64,000 nucleotides of DNA from Rathayibacter sp. SW19 (GTDB taxonomy: Bacteria > Actinomycetota > Actinomycetes > Actinomycetales > Microbacteriaceae), in NCBI RefSeq assembly GCF_030866825.1, contig NZ_CP133020.1:1488001-1552000 (forward strand), read 5' to 3'. The notes beneath the pieces were generated by a model. It made no database searches and had not been told where the DNA came from. It saw only the letters and a list, made by a program, of their open reading frames with translations. The position numbers and the translations under genes are program-made. Shown here one piece after another: positions 42,674 through 54,637 of this stretch (its first letter is position 1; every line of letters starts with the position of its first letter).

Positions 42674-43798
42674 ATGACCGCATCGACTGGCCCACTCGAC
42701 CGTTTCTATTGTGTGATCCCGGCTGGCGGGGTCGGCTCACGGTTGTGGCCGCTGTCGCGGGCGGATGCGCCGAAGTTTCTGCACGATCTGACCGGCTCGG
42801 GGCAGACGCTGCTGCGCGACACCTGGGACAGGCTCGCACCGATCGCAGGCGACCAGCGGATCATGGTCGTCACCGGGCGCGCGCACCGTGCGGCTGTCGA
42901 ATCGCAGTTGCCGGATCTGGCGGACCCGAACGTCGTTTTGGAGAGCGAGCCGCGCGATTCGACGGCAGCGATCGGGCTGGCGGCTGCAATTCTCGAACGC
43001 CGTGAGCCGGGAGTGATCATCGGTTCCTTCGCCGCCGACCATGTCATCAGAAATGTGCGACTGTTCCATGCTGCTGTGACGGAGGCGATCGCGGCCGCCG
43101 ATGCGGGCTATATCGCGACGATCGGCATAGAGCCGACGGAGCCTGCGGTCGGCTTCGGCTACATCCACTACGGCGCAGCATTGAGCATCGATGGGGCGCC
43201 GAGTGCCCGGGCAGTCAAGTCCTTCGTTGAGAAACCGGTGCTGCGCACGGCGAAGAAGTTCCTCGCGGACGGCACCTATCTCTGGAACGCCAGCATGTTC
43301 ATCACCCGCGCCGATCGATTGCTCGAAGAGATCGGCCGTTCCGAGCCGGAGTTGCTCGCCGGGCTCACCGAACTCGCCGCGGTGTGGGATGACCCGGCGT
43401 TGCGCGGCCCCGCTGTCGATCGCATCTGGCCGGAGCTGAAGAAGATCGCCATCGACTACGCCGTGGCGGAGCCCGCCGCCGCAGCCGGGCGGCTTGCCGT
43501 GATCCCGGGCCACTTCGACTGGGACGACGTGGGCGACTTCGCGTCGCTCGCGAAGCTGAACAATGGGGGCCGCAAGTCGGATCTGGCGATCCTCGGCGCA
43601 AACGCACGGGTGCTCTCGGATGCCTCCAGCGGCATCGTGGTCAGCCAGAGCAATCGCGTGATCAGCCTGATCGGAGTGAAGGACATTGTCGTCGTCGATA
43701 CCCCGGATGCCCTCCTGGTCACCACGAGCGAAAATGCGCAGCGGGTCAAGGCTGTCGTCGACGCGCTGAAGCTCTCCGGCTCCAGCGATGTGCTGTGA
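42674..43798 (+). CDS. manC: Mannose-1-phosphate guanylyltransferase
   Basis: The 374-residue nucleotidyltransferase makes GDP-mannose from GTP and mannose 1-phosphate for cell-envelope mannosylation. The N-terminal loop is PAGGVGSRLWPLSRADAPK, followed by SFAADHVI and the sugar-binding segments EPAVGFGYIHYG, FVEKP and GHFDWDDVGDF. It lacks the isomerase domain, so it is the single-function type. ATG 42674 fits a leaderless transcript. It is divergent from corA. Confidence 0.93.
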   Translation: MTASTGPLDRFYCVIPAGGVGSRLWPLSRADAPKFLHDLTGSGQTLLRDTWDRLAPIAGDQRIMVVTGRAHRAAVESQLPDLADPNVVLESEPRDSTAAIGLAAAILERREPGVIIGSFAADHVIRNVRLFHAAVTEAIAAADAGYIATIGIEPTEPAVGFGYIHYGAALSIDGAPSARAVKSFVEKPVLRTAKKFLADGTYLWNASMFITRADRLLEEIGRSEPELLAGLTELAAVWDDPALRGPAVDRIWPELKKIAIDYAVAEPAAAAGRLAVIPGHFDWDDVGDFASLAKLNNGGRKSDLAILGANARVLSDASSGIVVSQSNRVISLIGVKDIVVVDTPDALLVTTSENAQRVKAVVDALKLSGSSDVL

Positions 43799-43836
43799 CC
43801 CGCACTCGGGGGACACTGGGCACGCAGCGGCTTTGA

Positions 43837-43875
43837 TCAGATGAGCAGCGTGTGCGCTGTGTGCTGCTCATCTGA
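43837..43875 (+). terminator. Strong hairpin between manC and the nucleoside-binding protein gene
   Basis: TCAGATGAGCAGC (43837-43849) and GCTGCTCATCTGA (43863-43875) form a perfect 13-bp stem with a 13-nt loop, 38 bp after manC. No U-tract follows. CAGATGAGCAGC also occurs inside the palindromic element at 59608-59619. Confidence 0.7.
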
Positions 43876-44024
43876 GCAGGCGATAGTGGCCGATGGCCGA
43901 AAAATGACCCGAATATAACGCTGATGTAAAGAAAAGACGCCGTCATTCACCGGGTTCGCCACGTTCGGTAACGTTTGAGCAAGCGTGCGCGCACTCGCGC
44001 AGCCAAGCGATTTTGGAGGACACC

Positions 44025-45113
44025 TTGATTGTAAAAGCTCGAAAGGCCGCTCTTATCGGCCTTGCAGCCGCGAGCGTTGTTGCGATGCTTGCCGGCTGTG
44101 GATCAGCTCCCAGCAGCAGCTCGACGACTGGAGCGGCAAAATCCAAATTCCTTCCGTGCATCGTCTCGGACCAGGGTGGGTTCAACGACCGCTCGTTCAA
44201 CCAGCTCGGTCTGGAAGGCGTGCAAGCAGCTGCGACCAAGCTCGGCACCAGCTTCAAGGAGGTGCAGTCGAAGACCGCGAACGACTACGCGCCGAACATC
44301 AAGAGCCTGATCAGCCAGGGCTGCAACATCATCGTTGCCTCCGGCTTCAACCTCGTCGCGCCAGTGAAGGCCGCGGCGACCGCGAACCCGAAGGTCAACT
44401 TCGTCATGGTTGACGACAACAGCATCACGCTCCCGAACGTGAAGCCCGTCGTCTTCGAGACGGATGAGGCCGGATTCCTCGCCGGCTACGCAGCAGCGAG
44501 CTACACGAAGACCGGCGTCATCGGCACCTACGGCGGCCAGAAGCTTCCGTCTGTGACGATCTTCATGGACGGCATTGCCGACGGTGTGAAGTACTACGAC
44601 ACCCAGAAGGGCAAGACCGTCAAGGTCATCGGCTGGGACGTCGCCTCGCAGGACGGACAGTTCACCAACAGCTTCACCGACCTGAACGTGTCCAAGACGC
44701 TCGCGGAGAGCATGCTCGGCCAGAACGCCGACATCCTCGCCCCGATCGGTGGCCCGATCTACCAGGGCGCCGGTGCGGCGATCAAGGCCTCCGGCAAGGA
44801 TGTTGCCCTCCTCGGCAATGACGCGGATGTCTACCTCACCGATCAGAGCGGCTTCAAGGATCTGTTCCTCACCTCGATCATGAAGAACATCAAGCCGACG
44901 GTCACCACGATCGTCGAGCAGGCCGCGTCGGGCAGCACATTCGACAACAGCCAGTTCGTCGGCACGTTGAAGAACGACGGTGTGGGCATTGCTCCGTTCC
45001 ACTCGTTCGCCTCCAAGGTCGACTCCGGCCTGCAGGCCGAGCTGGACACGATCAAGGCCAGCATCATCGACGGCACGATCAAGGTCGAATCGCCTTCGGG
45101 ATTCAACAAGTAA
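44025..45113 (+). CDS. BMP/PnrA family nucleoside-binding lipoprotein
   Basis: The 362-residue lipoprotein has a signal peptide with lipobox LAGC (Cys25). The mature protein matches BmpA/PnrA purine-nucleoside receptors: SDQGGFNDRSFNQLGLEG, IIVASGFNLVAPV, FVMVDDNS, TDEAGFLAGYAAA and a C-terminal GTIKV segment. It should capture nucleosides for the ABC system encoded next. TTG 44025 is chosen because GGAGG lies five bases upstream. A hairpin after the stop likely favours its level over the distal genes. Confidence 0.93.
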   Translation: MIVKARKAALIGLAAASVVAMLAGCGSAPSSSSTTGAAKSKFLPCIVSDQGGFNDRSFNQLGLEGVQAAATKLGTSFKEVQSKTANDYAPNIKSLISQGCNIIVASGFNLVAPVKAAATANPKVNFVMVDDNSITLPNVKPVVFETDEAGFLAGYAAASYTKTGVIGTYGGQKLPSVTIFMDGIADGVKYYDTQKGKTVKVIGWDVASQDGQFTNSFTDLNVSKTLAESMLGQNADILAPIGGPIYQGAGAAIKASGKDVALLGNDADVYLTDQSGFKDLFLTSIMKNIKPTVTTIVEQAASGSTFDNSQFVGTLKNDGVGIAPFHSFASKVDSGLQAELDTIKASIIDGTIKVESPSGFNK

Positions 45114-45133
45114 TCAAGGCACGCGACCTTCAT

Positions 45134-45165
45134 GCGGGAGGGTCGGCTTCGGCTGACCCTCCCGC
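45134..45165 (+). terminator. Intra-operon hairpin after the nucleoside-binding protein gene
   Basis: GCGGGAGGGTCGGC (45134-45147) pairs with GCTGACCCTCCCGC (45152-45165) through one G-U pair around a TTCG loop. It is a very stable stem lacking a U-tract, as expected for an attenuator. Confidence 0.7.
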
Positions 45166-45212
45166 TCGCGTGTTGCATCCATTTGATCCACGATGACGTG
45201 GGTCGCAGAAGG

Positions 45213-45218
45213 TAGATT
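45213..45218 (+). promoter_or_regulatory. -10 hexamer of a probable leaderless promoter (nucleoside ABC ATPase)
   Basis: TAGATT ends seven bases before ATG 45226. Together with the hairpin before it, this suggests that the ATPase-permease genes can be transcribed independently of the binding protein. Confidence 0.55.
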
Positions 45219-45225
45219 GACATCC

Positions 45226-46760
45226 ATGGAGCTAGAACTTCGCGGCATTACGAAGCGGTTCGGGGCCTTGGTCGCAAACGACCACATCGACCTCACCGTT
45301 AAGCCCGGCGAAATCCACTGCCTACTCGGTGAAAACGGGGCAGGCAAATCAACCCTGATGAACGTTCTCTACGGCTTGTATCAGGCCGACGAGGGCGAGA
45401 TCCTCATCGACGGTGTCGTGCAGCACTTTGCGGGCCCCGGCGATGCGATGGCCGCCGGCATCGGAATGGTGCACCAGCACTTCATGCTGATCCCGGTCTT
45501 CACGGTCGCAGAGAACGTGATGCTCGGCCACGAGCCGACCAAGTTCGGCGGGCGACTGGATCTTGCATCGGCGCGTGCGCGCGTGCGTGAGATCTCCGCG
45601 CAGTTCGGTTTCGACCTGGACCCGGATGCGCTGATCGAAGATCTCCCCGTCGGCGTCCAGCAGCGAGTCGAGATTATCAAGGCGCTGTCCCGTGACGCGA
45701 AGGTGCTGGTGTTCGACGAGCCGACCGCTGTGCTGACACCGCAAGAGACCGACGAATTGATGATCATCATGACGCAGCTCAAAGAGCGCGGCACGGGCAT
45801 CGTGTTCATCACCCACAAACTGCGCGAGGTGCGAGAAGTCGCCGACCGCATCACCGTCATCCGACTCGGCAAGGTGGTCGGCGAAGCCGACCCCAAGGCC
45901 TCGAACGAGGAACTGGCCTCGCTGATGGTTGGCCGGTCGGTCGGCCTGTCCGTCGTCAAAGACCCGCCGAAGGTGGGCGAGGTCGCACTTGTCGTCAAAG
46001 GTCTCACCGCCGTGGATGCCCGCGGTATCGTCACCATCGACAACATCAGTTTCGACGTCAAGCGCGGCGAGATCCTGGCGATTGCCGGTGTTCAGGGCAA
46101 CGGTCAGACCGAACTGACGGAGGCGCTCCTCGGACTGCAGAACCGCGTCTCCGGTCAGATCACCCTGGACGGCGAGGAACTGATCGGACGCAGCGTGCGC
46201 AATGTGCTCGACGCCGGCGTCGGTTTCATTCCAGAGGACCGCAACGAAGACGGTCTCATCGCCGAGTTCACGATTGCGGAGAACCTGATGCTCGATCGCT
46301 CCGATGGTGCTCCCTTCGTCAAAGGCGGCGGGCTGCGCCTGACCTTCCGCGATGACTTCGCCAAGGAGAAGATCGCCGAGTTCGATGTGCGTGCGCAAGG
46401 CATTGACACGCGAGCAGGGCAACTCTCGGGCGGAAATCAACAAAAGGTCGTGCTCGCGCGCGAGTTGAGTCGCGACCTCAGGCTCTTCGTCGCCGCTCAG
46501 CCGACGCGCGGGCTGGATGTCGGTTCGATTGAATTCGTTCACGAGCGCATCATCGCGACGCGCGACTCCGGCGTACCGGTGATCGTGGTCTCGACCGAGC
46601 TCGACGAAATCACCGCACTCGGCGACAGAATCGCCGTCATGTACCGCGGAAGAATCGTCGGAATCGTGCCGGGGAGCACCCCGCGAGAAATCCTCGGTCT
46701 GATGATGGCCGGCGAGAATCCGCCGGAGGCAATTGCGCTGGAAACTCAGGGAGCATCCGT

Positions 46761-46764
<4 letters not shown>
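45226..46764 (+). CDS. Nucleoside ABC transporter ATP-binding protein
   Basis: The 512-residue protein has two ABC domains of the BMP-associated type. Domain one has Walker A LLGENGAGKST; domain two has the LSGGNQQKVVLARELS signature and AQPTRGLDVGS in place of a standard Walker B DEPT, which is normal for these transporters. It energises the two permeases that follow. ATG 45226 starts MELELRGITKRFGAL and fits a leaderless start; an open frame 11 codons upstream lacks similarity. Confidence 0.94.
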
Positions 46765-48118
<1,354 letters not shown>

Positions 48119-48122
<4 letters not shown>

Positions 48123-49423
48123 CCGCCGTGACGCCGCCCGCCGGCACAGCTTCAGCGCCCAGCGCCGCATCAGCATTCAAGGCCGCCACCGTAGTGGTGA
48201 CCAGCTGGAAACTGCCGATCATCTTCGGCATCTTCAGCATCGTCAGCATCGTGCTGTTCGTGGTCTTGGGACGCCCCGGCAATTCGACGTTCTCGTTCGC
48301 TACAGGCACCGATTTCGTGCACTTGCCGAATATCACGGTCTCAGCAGTCCCCGTCGGAATCGCCGTGTCGATCATCGCTGTGCTGTTGACCATTGCCAGC
48401 GCAATCTACGTGGCGAACGGGCGCAAGGTTCCTCGCTGGATCGGGATCGTCTTCTCGCTTGTGGTCTTGTTCGGCTTCCTCACCTGGTCCGTTGTCGGTG
48501 AGACACTGCCCATCGCCGGCCTTCTGGCGGGCGCACTCGGGCTGAGCGTTCCGCTGATCTTCGGCTCGATGGGCGGCGTGCTCTCCGAACGGTCCGGCGT
48601 GGTCAACATCGCCATCGAGGGTCAGCTGCTGGCCGGCGCATTCACGTCGGCGTTCGTAGCGAGCATCACTAAGTCGCTGACCGCAGGGTTGATCGCAGCG
48701 ATGGTTGCCGGGATGCTGGTCTCGATGCTTCTGGCGGTCTTCTCGATCACCTATATCGTCGACCAGGTCATCGTCGGTGTCGTCTTGAACGTGCTGATCG
48801 CCGGCATTACCGGGTTCCTGTATTCGTCGTTGCTGGCGAACAACACGGAGGCGTTCAACCTTCCGCCGAGCCTGCCGACGGTGCCGATACCGGTGCTCAG
48901 TTCGATTCCGCTGATCGGGCCTGTGCTGTTCAAACAGACGCTGATCGTCTACCTTGCCTACATCGCCGTTGCCCTCGTGGCCGTGTTCCTCTTCTGCACA
49001 CGGTGGGGGCTTCGTGTGCGGTCAGTCGGCGAGCATCCGCAGGCTGCGGACACCGTCGGCATCAACGTGAACCGCACTCGGTTCTGGGCGGTGACGGCCG
49101 GCGGCGCAATCGCAGGCCTCGGCGGGGCATACTTCACACTCGGCTCCGGTGTGGGTTTCGTGCAGAACATGACTAACGGTGCCGGATATATCGCACTGGC
49201 TGCCGTCATCTTCGGCCGGTGGGACCCGATTCGCGCCACCATGGCTGCCCTGCTGTTCGGCTTCGCAGACAACTTGCAGAGCGTGCTGAGCCTGTTGAAC
49301 GCGCCGGTGCCGAGCGAGTTCATGAACATGCTGCCCTACGTCGTGACGATCTTCGCCGTAGCCGGCCTGGTCGGATTCTCACGTGCTCCGGGGGCCGACG
49401 GAAAGCCGTACATAAAATCATGA
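48119..49423 (+). CDS. Nucleoside ABC transporter permease (second)
   Basis: The 434-residue NupQ-like permease has the family core GGVLSERSGVVNIAIEGQLLAG at about residues 152-173 and YIVDQVIVGVVLNVLIAG. An N-terminal extension with extra hydrophobic helices (about 1-130) precedes the standard domain. It forms the channel with the upstream permease. It overlaps both neighbours by four bases. Confidence 0.93.
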
Positions 49424-49887
49424 GCTCGGACGAGAACGCACCGTTGTCGGGTGACATCGATTGGGGTGCTCTCCGCGAGGCGGCGCTTGACGCGATGGGC
49501 AACGCCTACGTGCCGTACTCGCAGTTCCCGGTCGGCGCCGCCGCACTGGTCACCGACGGGCGCATCGTCGCCGGTTGCAACGTGGAGAATGCCAGCTACG
49601 GCGTCACGCTGTGCGCAGAGTGCGGGCTCGTCTCCGCATTGCACATGAGCGGCGGCGGCCAGCTCGTCGCCTTCACCTGCGTCGACGGCAACGGCGAGAC
49701 GCTCATGCCGTGCGGTCGTTGCCGCCAGCTGCTCTACGAACACTCAGTCGCGGGCATGTTGCTGGAGACCGTTTCCGGCATCCGCACCATCGACGAGGTC
49801 CTCCCGGATGCCTTCGGTCCTCGTCAACTCTCCGCGTACCGGGCTTCAGACCACTCGGCGGCCGAACGCAGAGACTCCGACCACTGA
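49420..49887 (+). CDS. cdd: Cytidine deaminase
   Basis: The 155-residue tetrameric-type enzyme hydrolyses cytidine or deoxycytidine to the uracil forms. The zinc site is Cys in GVTLCAECG with the catalytic Glu, and the second pair in LMPCGRCRQLL; NVENASYG precedes it. Start overlaps the permease stop, so uptake and deamination are coupled. The last residues (DSDH) are encoded by the first unit of a 15-bp tandem repeat. Confidence 0.96.
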   Translation: MSSDENAPLSGDIDWGALREAALDAMGNAYVPYSQFPVGAAALVTDGRIVAGCNVENASYGVTLCAECGLVSALHMSGGGQLVAFTCVDGNGETLMPCGRCRQLLYEHSVAGMLLETVSGIRTIDEVLPDAFGPRQLSAYRASDHSAAERRDSDH

Positions 49888-49944
49888 GGCTTCACCCACT
49901 GAGACTCCGCCTACTGAGACTCCGACCACTGAGACTCCGCTACT
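49871..49944 (+). repeat. 15-bp tandem repeat across the cdd stop and deoA leader
   Basis: Five units of the GAGACTCCGACCACT type run from 49871 to 49944. The cdd stop codon lies at the junction of units one and two, and the last unit merges with AAGGA, the deoA ribosome-binding site. Confidence 0.92.
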
Positions 49945-49950
49945 AAGGAC

Positions 49951-51255
<1,305 letters not shown>

Positions 51256-51263
51256 CCCCCTTC

Positions 51264-51600
51264 GCCGGTCGAGTAGCGAGCGCCACCGAGCGTATCGAGA
51301 CCCGGGTCTTGTGCGGTACAGAGTCTGGTTTCGAGACGCACTGCTCGCTGCGCTCGCGGTGCTCCTCAACCGGCGGTAATGCTGGTTGAGGAGGCCGCCC
51401 GCGGCCGTCTCGAAACCTGTGTCTTGTGCGGTACACGGTCTGGTTTCGAGACGCACTGCTCGCTGCGCTCGCGGTGCTCCTCAACCAACAACTTCTGCTG
51501 GTTGAGGAGGCCGCCCGCGGCCGTCTCGAAACCACTACTGCTCCTCAACCGGCGGCACTGTTGGTCGAGTAGCGAGCGCCGGCGAGCGTATCGAGACCCC
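51264..51600. repeat. Compound dispersed-repeat cluster with a 115-bp tandem duplication
   Basis: This 350-bp convergent gap between deoA and the nucleoside hydrolase holds no gene. Complete GGTCGAGTAG ... TATCGAGACC copies lie at each end (51267-51303 and 51561-51599). Between them a 115-bp unit starting CTTGTGCGGTACA occurs at 51308 and again at 51423; it contains variant ends GGTTTCGAGACGC, CTCCTCAACC and GGTTGAGGAG in inverted pairs. Confidence 0.9.
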
Positions 51601-51605
51601 GGTAG

Positions 51606-52541
51606 TCAGCCGATCGTGCGCACCGCATCGACCACGTGGTTCCAGAACTTCGGCGCGTCCAGGTCGACGGCGACCTGAGTCGTGCAGTCTGCCGGTGCGG
51701 GGGAGCGGAAGTCCGCAACCGTCATTCCGAGGGTGAGGGTGCCCGTGAGCTCAACATCCAGTGGCGCCGTGCGCACGGTCATCACCGTCGGATCGATCAC
51801 ATACGCCACGGCGCATGCGTCGTGCACCGGTGGCGAGTCGAAGCCCTGGGCATCCTTGTACGAGTGAGCGAAGAACGCAAGCAGATCGACGACGAGCCGC
51901 CCCGGACCCGTGTCGATCGCGGTGAAGCGCTCGACGACATCCGGGGTTGCCAACGCTTGGTGGGTGAGATCCAGGCCGACCATCGTCAACGGCCAGCGCT
52001 CGTTGAAGACGATGTGTGCGGCCTCGGGGTCGACGATGATGTTGAACTCCGCGGTCGCGCTCCAGTTGCCTGTCGCGTAGCCGCCGCCCATCAGCACCAC
52101 CTCGCGCACCCGGTCCACGATGCGCGGTTCGCGGCGCGCGGCCATCGCGATATTGGTCAGCGGGCCGGTCGGCACCAGCGTGATCTCACCGGGCGTGTGG
52201 CTCATCACCGTGTCGATGATGAGGTCGACGGCGTGGCGGTCGTCCAGCGACACGGTCGGCACCGGGAGCTCGGGCCCGTCCATACCGCTGTCGCCATGGA
52301 TACTTTCCGCGAACGACCGCGCCCGCACGAGCGGGCGGTCCAGGCCCGCCGCGATCGGCACATCGGTGATGCCGGCAATGGTCGCGACGGCCAAGGCATT
52401 TCGGGTGACTTTCTCGAGCGTCTGGTTTCCGGCGACCGTCGTGATGGCCGCCAGTTCGATCTCGGCGCTGCCGTGCGCGAGCAACATCGCAATGGCGTCG
52501 TCGTGCCCGGGGTCGCAATCGAGAATGATCGTGCGTGACAT
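51606..52541 (-). CDS. Nucleoside hydrolase (inosine/uridine-preferring family)
   Basis: The 311-residue enzyme hydrolyses the N-glycosidic bond of ribonucleosides. The calcium-binding N-terminal motif is ILDCDPGHDDAIAMLLA, with the later VLMGGGYATGNWSATAEFNI and the C-terminal PPVHDACAVAYVI containing the catalytic His and Asp. ATG 52541 begins this motif; upstream frame has no similarity. It is divergent from the adenosylhomocysteinase-like gene over 61 bp, suggesting joint control. Confidence 0.95.
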   Translation of the reverse strand: MSRTIILDCDPGHDDAIAMLLAHGSAEIELAAITTVAGNQTLEKVTRNALAVATIAGITDVPIAAGLDRPLVRARSFAESIHGDSGMDGPELPVPTVSLDDRHAVDLIIDTVMSHTPGEITLVPTGPLTNIAMAARREPRIVDRVREVVLMGGGYATGNWSATAEFNIIVDPEAAHIVFNERWPLTMVGLDLTHQALATPDVVERFTAIDTGPGRLVVDLLAFFAHSYKDAQGFDSPPVHDACAVAYVIDPTVMTVRTAPLDVELTGTLTLGMTVADFRSPAPADCTTQVAVDLDAPKFWNHVVDAVRTIG

Positions 52542-52602
52542 GGTGCGATCTCGTTCCATTTTCGTGGGTGAAATTAAACTTTGTATATGCAAGACTAGAC
52601 GA

Positions 52603-53820
52603 ATGACAACACTTGCCCAAGAGGGTGCAGCGCGAATCGAATGGATCCGTTCTCGGATGACCATGCTCGCCGAAATCCGCTCCGAACTACAGCAGACCAC
52701 ACCGTTCGCCGGCCATCGAATCGGCATGTCACTGCACTTGGAGCCGAAGACAGCCGTTCTGCTCGAGACGCTGGCCGCCGGCGGTGCCGAGATCGTTGCC
52801 ACCGGTAACCACGGCTCCACTCAAGACGACGTCGTCGCGGCCCTCCGCGAAACCGGCATGACCCTGTTCGGGCGCCGCGACGACAGCATCGAACAGCACC
52901 ACACCAACATCGCAGCAGTGCTTGATTCGAACCCGGACATGCTGCTCGACAACGGCGGTGATCTCGCTGCCGGAATCGTGGCTCGGGATGCTGCTGCGCA
53001 CGTCATCGGCGGAACCGAGGAAACGACATCCGGCGGCTTGCGCCTGCGCGGCGAACTGGCGGGGCGTGTGCCGTTCCCGATGATCGTGATTAACGACAGC
53101 ATGCTCAAAGCGATCGGCGAAAACCGGCACGGGGTCGGCCAGTCCGTACTGGAGAGCTTCATGCGCATCACGAACGTCATGGTGCCGGGCCGGCACGTGC
53201 TCGTCATCGGCTACGGCTGGTGTGGCCGCGGCATCGCAGAATCGTTCCGCGCGCTCGGAGCTCAGGTCGCGGTCGCCGAGGTCGACGAACTGAAGGGCTT
53301 CGAGGCCGCGCTCGACGGCTTCCGCGTCGGCAGCACGGCCGAACTTCTCGGCTGGGCGGATGTGGTGATCACCGCCACCGGGCAGCCCGGCGTTCTCAAC
53401 GCGGCTGACTTTGCTCACCTGCGCGACGGTGTCATCCTGGCGAACAGTGGCCACTTCCCCTGGGAAATCGACGTGCCGGCGCTTCACGCAGCCAGCACCG
53501 GTTCACGCACGATTGCCGACGCGCTCGAACGCATCGACCTGCCAGACGGGCGTCATGTCATCCTGCTTGCGGAGGGCCGCATGGTCAACCTCGCCGGGCG
53601 CGACCCGAAGGGCAACTCACTCGAGGCCATGGATCTCGGCTTCATGCTGCAGGTGCTCTCGCTCGAACGTGTCGCGACGGTGCACGACGCTGCCGGGCAC
53701 GACTCGACCGCGCACGACTCGACCGCACACGCCCTGCTCGCAGGCCCACAGCCGGTGCCGCGCGACATCGAGCGGCGCATAGCCCGCGCGTTCCTGAGCG
53801 CCCTCGACAGCGCACGCTGA
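52603..53820 (+). CDS. Divergent adenosylhomocysteinase-like protein
   Basis: The 405-residue protein follows the SAHH fold: HLEPKTAVLLETL and GNHGSTQDD in the substrate half, LLDNGGDLAAG, GGTEETTSGGLRLR, INDSMLKAIGENRHGVGQS, then the NAD site GYGWCGRGIAESF at about residue 203 and GHFPWEID and ILLAEGRMVNLAG. Differences from standard SAHH include DNGGD for DDGGD, a Glu where the KFDN aspartate sits, and loss of the C-terminal Lys-Tyr tail that completes the NAD site of the neighbour subunit. A HDSTAHDSTAH repeat lies near the end. It may act on another nucleoside thioether or have lost activity. Confidence 0.82.
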   Translation: MTTLAQEGAARIEWIRSRMTMLAEIRSELQQTTPFAGHRIGMSLHLEPKTAVLLETLAAGGAEIVATGNHGSTQDDVVAALRETGMTLFGRRDDSIEQHHTNIAAVLDSNPDMLLDNGGDLAAGIVARDAAAHVIGGTEETTSGGLRLRGELAGRVPFPMIVINDSMLKAIGENRHGVGQSVLESFMRITNVMVPGRHVLVIGYGWCGRGIAESFRALGAQVAVAEVDELKGFEAALDGFRVGSTAELLGWADVVITATGQPGVLNAADFAHLRDGVILANSGHFPWEIDVPALHAASTGSRTIADALERIDLPDGRHVILLAEGRMVNLAGRDPKGNSLEAMDLGFMLQVLSLERVATVHDAAGHDSTAHDSTAHALLAGPQPVPRDIERRIARAFLSALDSAR

Positions 53821-53844
53821 TCCGGCGCGGATTGACACAAGCCG

Positions 53845-54585
53845 ATGCCCGACTACACCGTTCCCGCCCTGGAGAAGGGGCTCGACGTGCTCGAACTGCT
53901 CGCGAACACGGCGACCCCGCTCGGCCAGTCCGCGATCGCGGCGCAGCTCGGCCGATCGACCGGTGAGCTCTTCCGGGTGCTGCAAACGCTGGAGAGCCGC
54001 GCATACATCTCACGGGACGCCGATAGCGGCCTGTACCTGCTGACGACCCGGCTGCTCGATCTCGCCGGTAGGCAGCCCGCCCTGCGCGGTCTGATCCTGC
54101 GGGCGGCCGGCCCGATGAGCGCGCTCGCGAAGCGCACGGAACAGTCCTGCAACCTCGCGGTGCTCGACGGCGCAGAGGTGCGCATCATCGCCCAGCAGGA
54201 GAGCCCTGCCGACTTCGGCTTCCGGGTGCGTGTCGGTGCAGCGTTCCCGCTCGGAACGACCGCGACCGGTGCAGCGCTGTTGGCATTCTGCTCGCCGGAT
54301 CAGCACGACGCGCTGCGCGCTGCGCTGGCCGAGGGCGGCGTGGCGAACGAGGCTCTCGATGACCGGATCGAACGCATCCGCTCGAGAGGATACGCCCGCG
54401 AGGAAGACGCCCGTCAGGCGGGCATCCTCGATCTGTCCTTCCCGGTTTTCGGAGCGGACGGAACGGCCGTCGCCGCGCTGACCGTGCCCTACGTCGCGAC
54501 GAGCTACAGCGCGCACGATGCCGATGCGGTGACGGCTGAAATCGAATCGGCTGCGGCATCGATCTCGTGGCCGCTCGCCTCGTAG
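53845..54585 (+). CDS. IclR family transcriptional regulator
   Basis: The 246-residue protein has the IclR winged helix (about 5-65; EKGLDVLELLANTATPLGQS and GRSTGELFRVLQTLE) and the C-terminal effector domain (GFRVRVGAAFPLGTTATGAA, YAREEDARQAGILDLSFPVF). It lies 24 bp after the SAHH-like gene and probably regulates it and the divergent nucleoside hydrolase. The effector is unknown. Confidence 0.92.
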   Translation: MPDYTVPALEKGLDVLELLANTATPLGQSAIAAQLGRSTGELFRVLQTLESRAYISRDADSGLYLLTTRLLDLAGRQPALRGLILRAAGPMSALAKRTEQSCNLAVLDGAEVRIIAQQESPADFGFRVRVGAAFPLGTTATGAALLAFCSPDQHDALRAALAEGGVANEALDDRIERIRSRGYAREEDARQAGILDLSFPVFGADGTAVAALTVPYVATSYSAHDADAVTAEIESAAASISWPLAS

Positions 54586-54637
54586 ACTTGACCCGGCGCG
54601 CGTACTCGTGCGCAGCAGAGCGTTGAAGGAGCGGACT

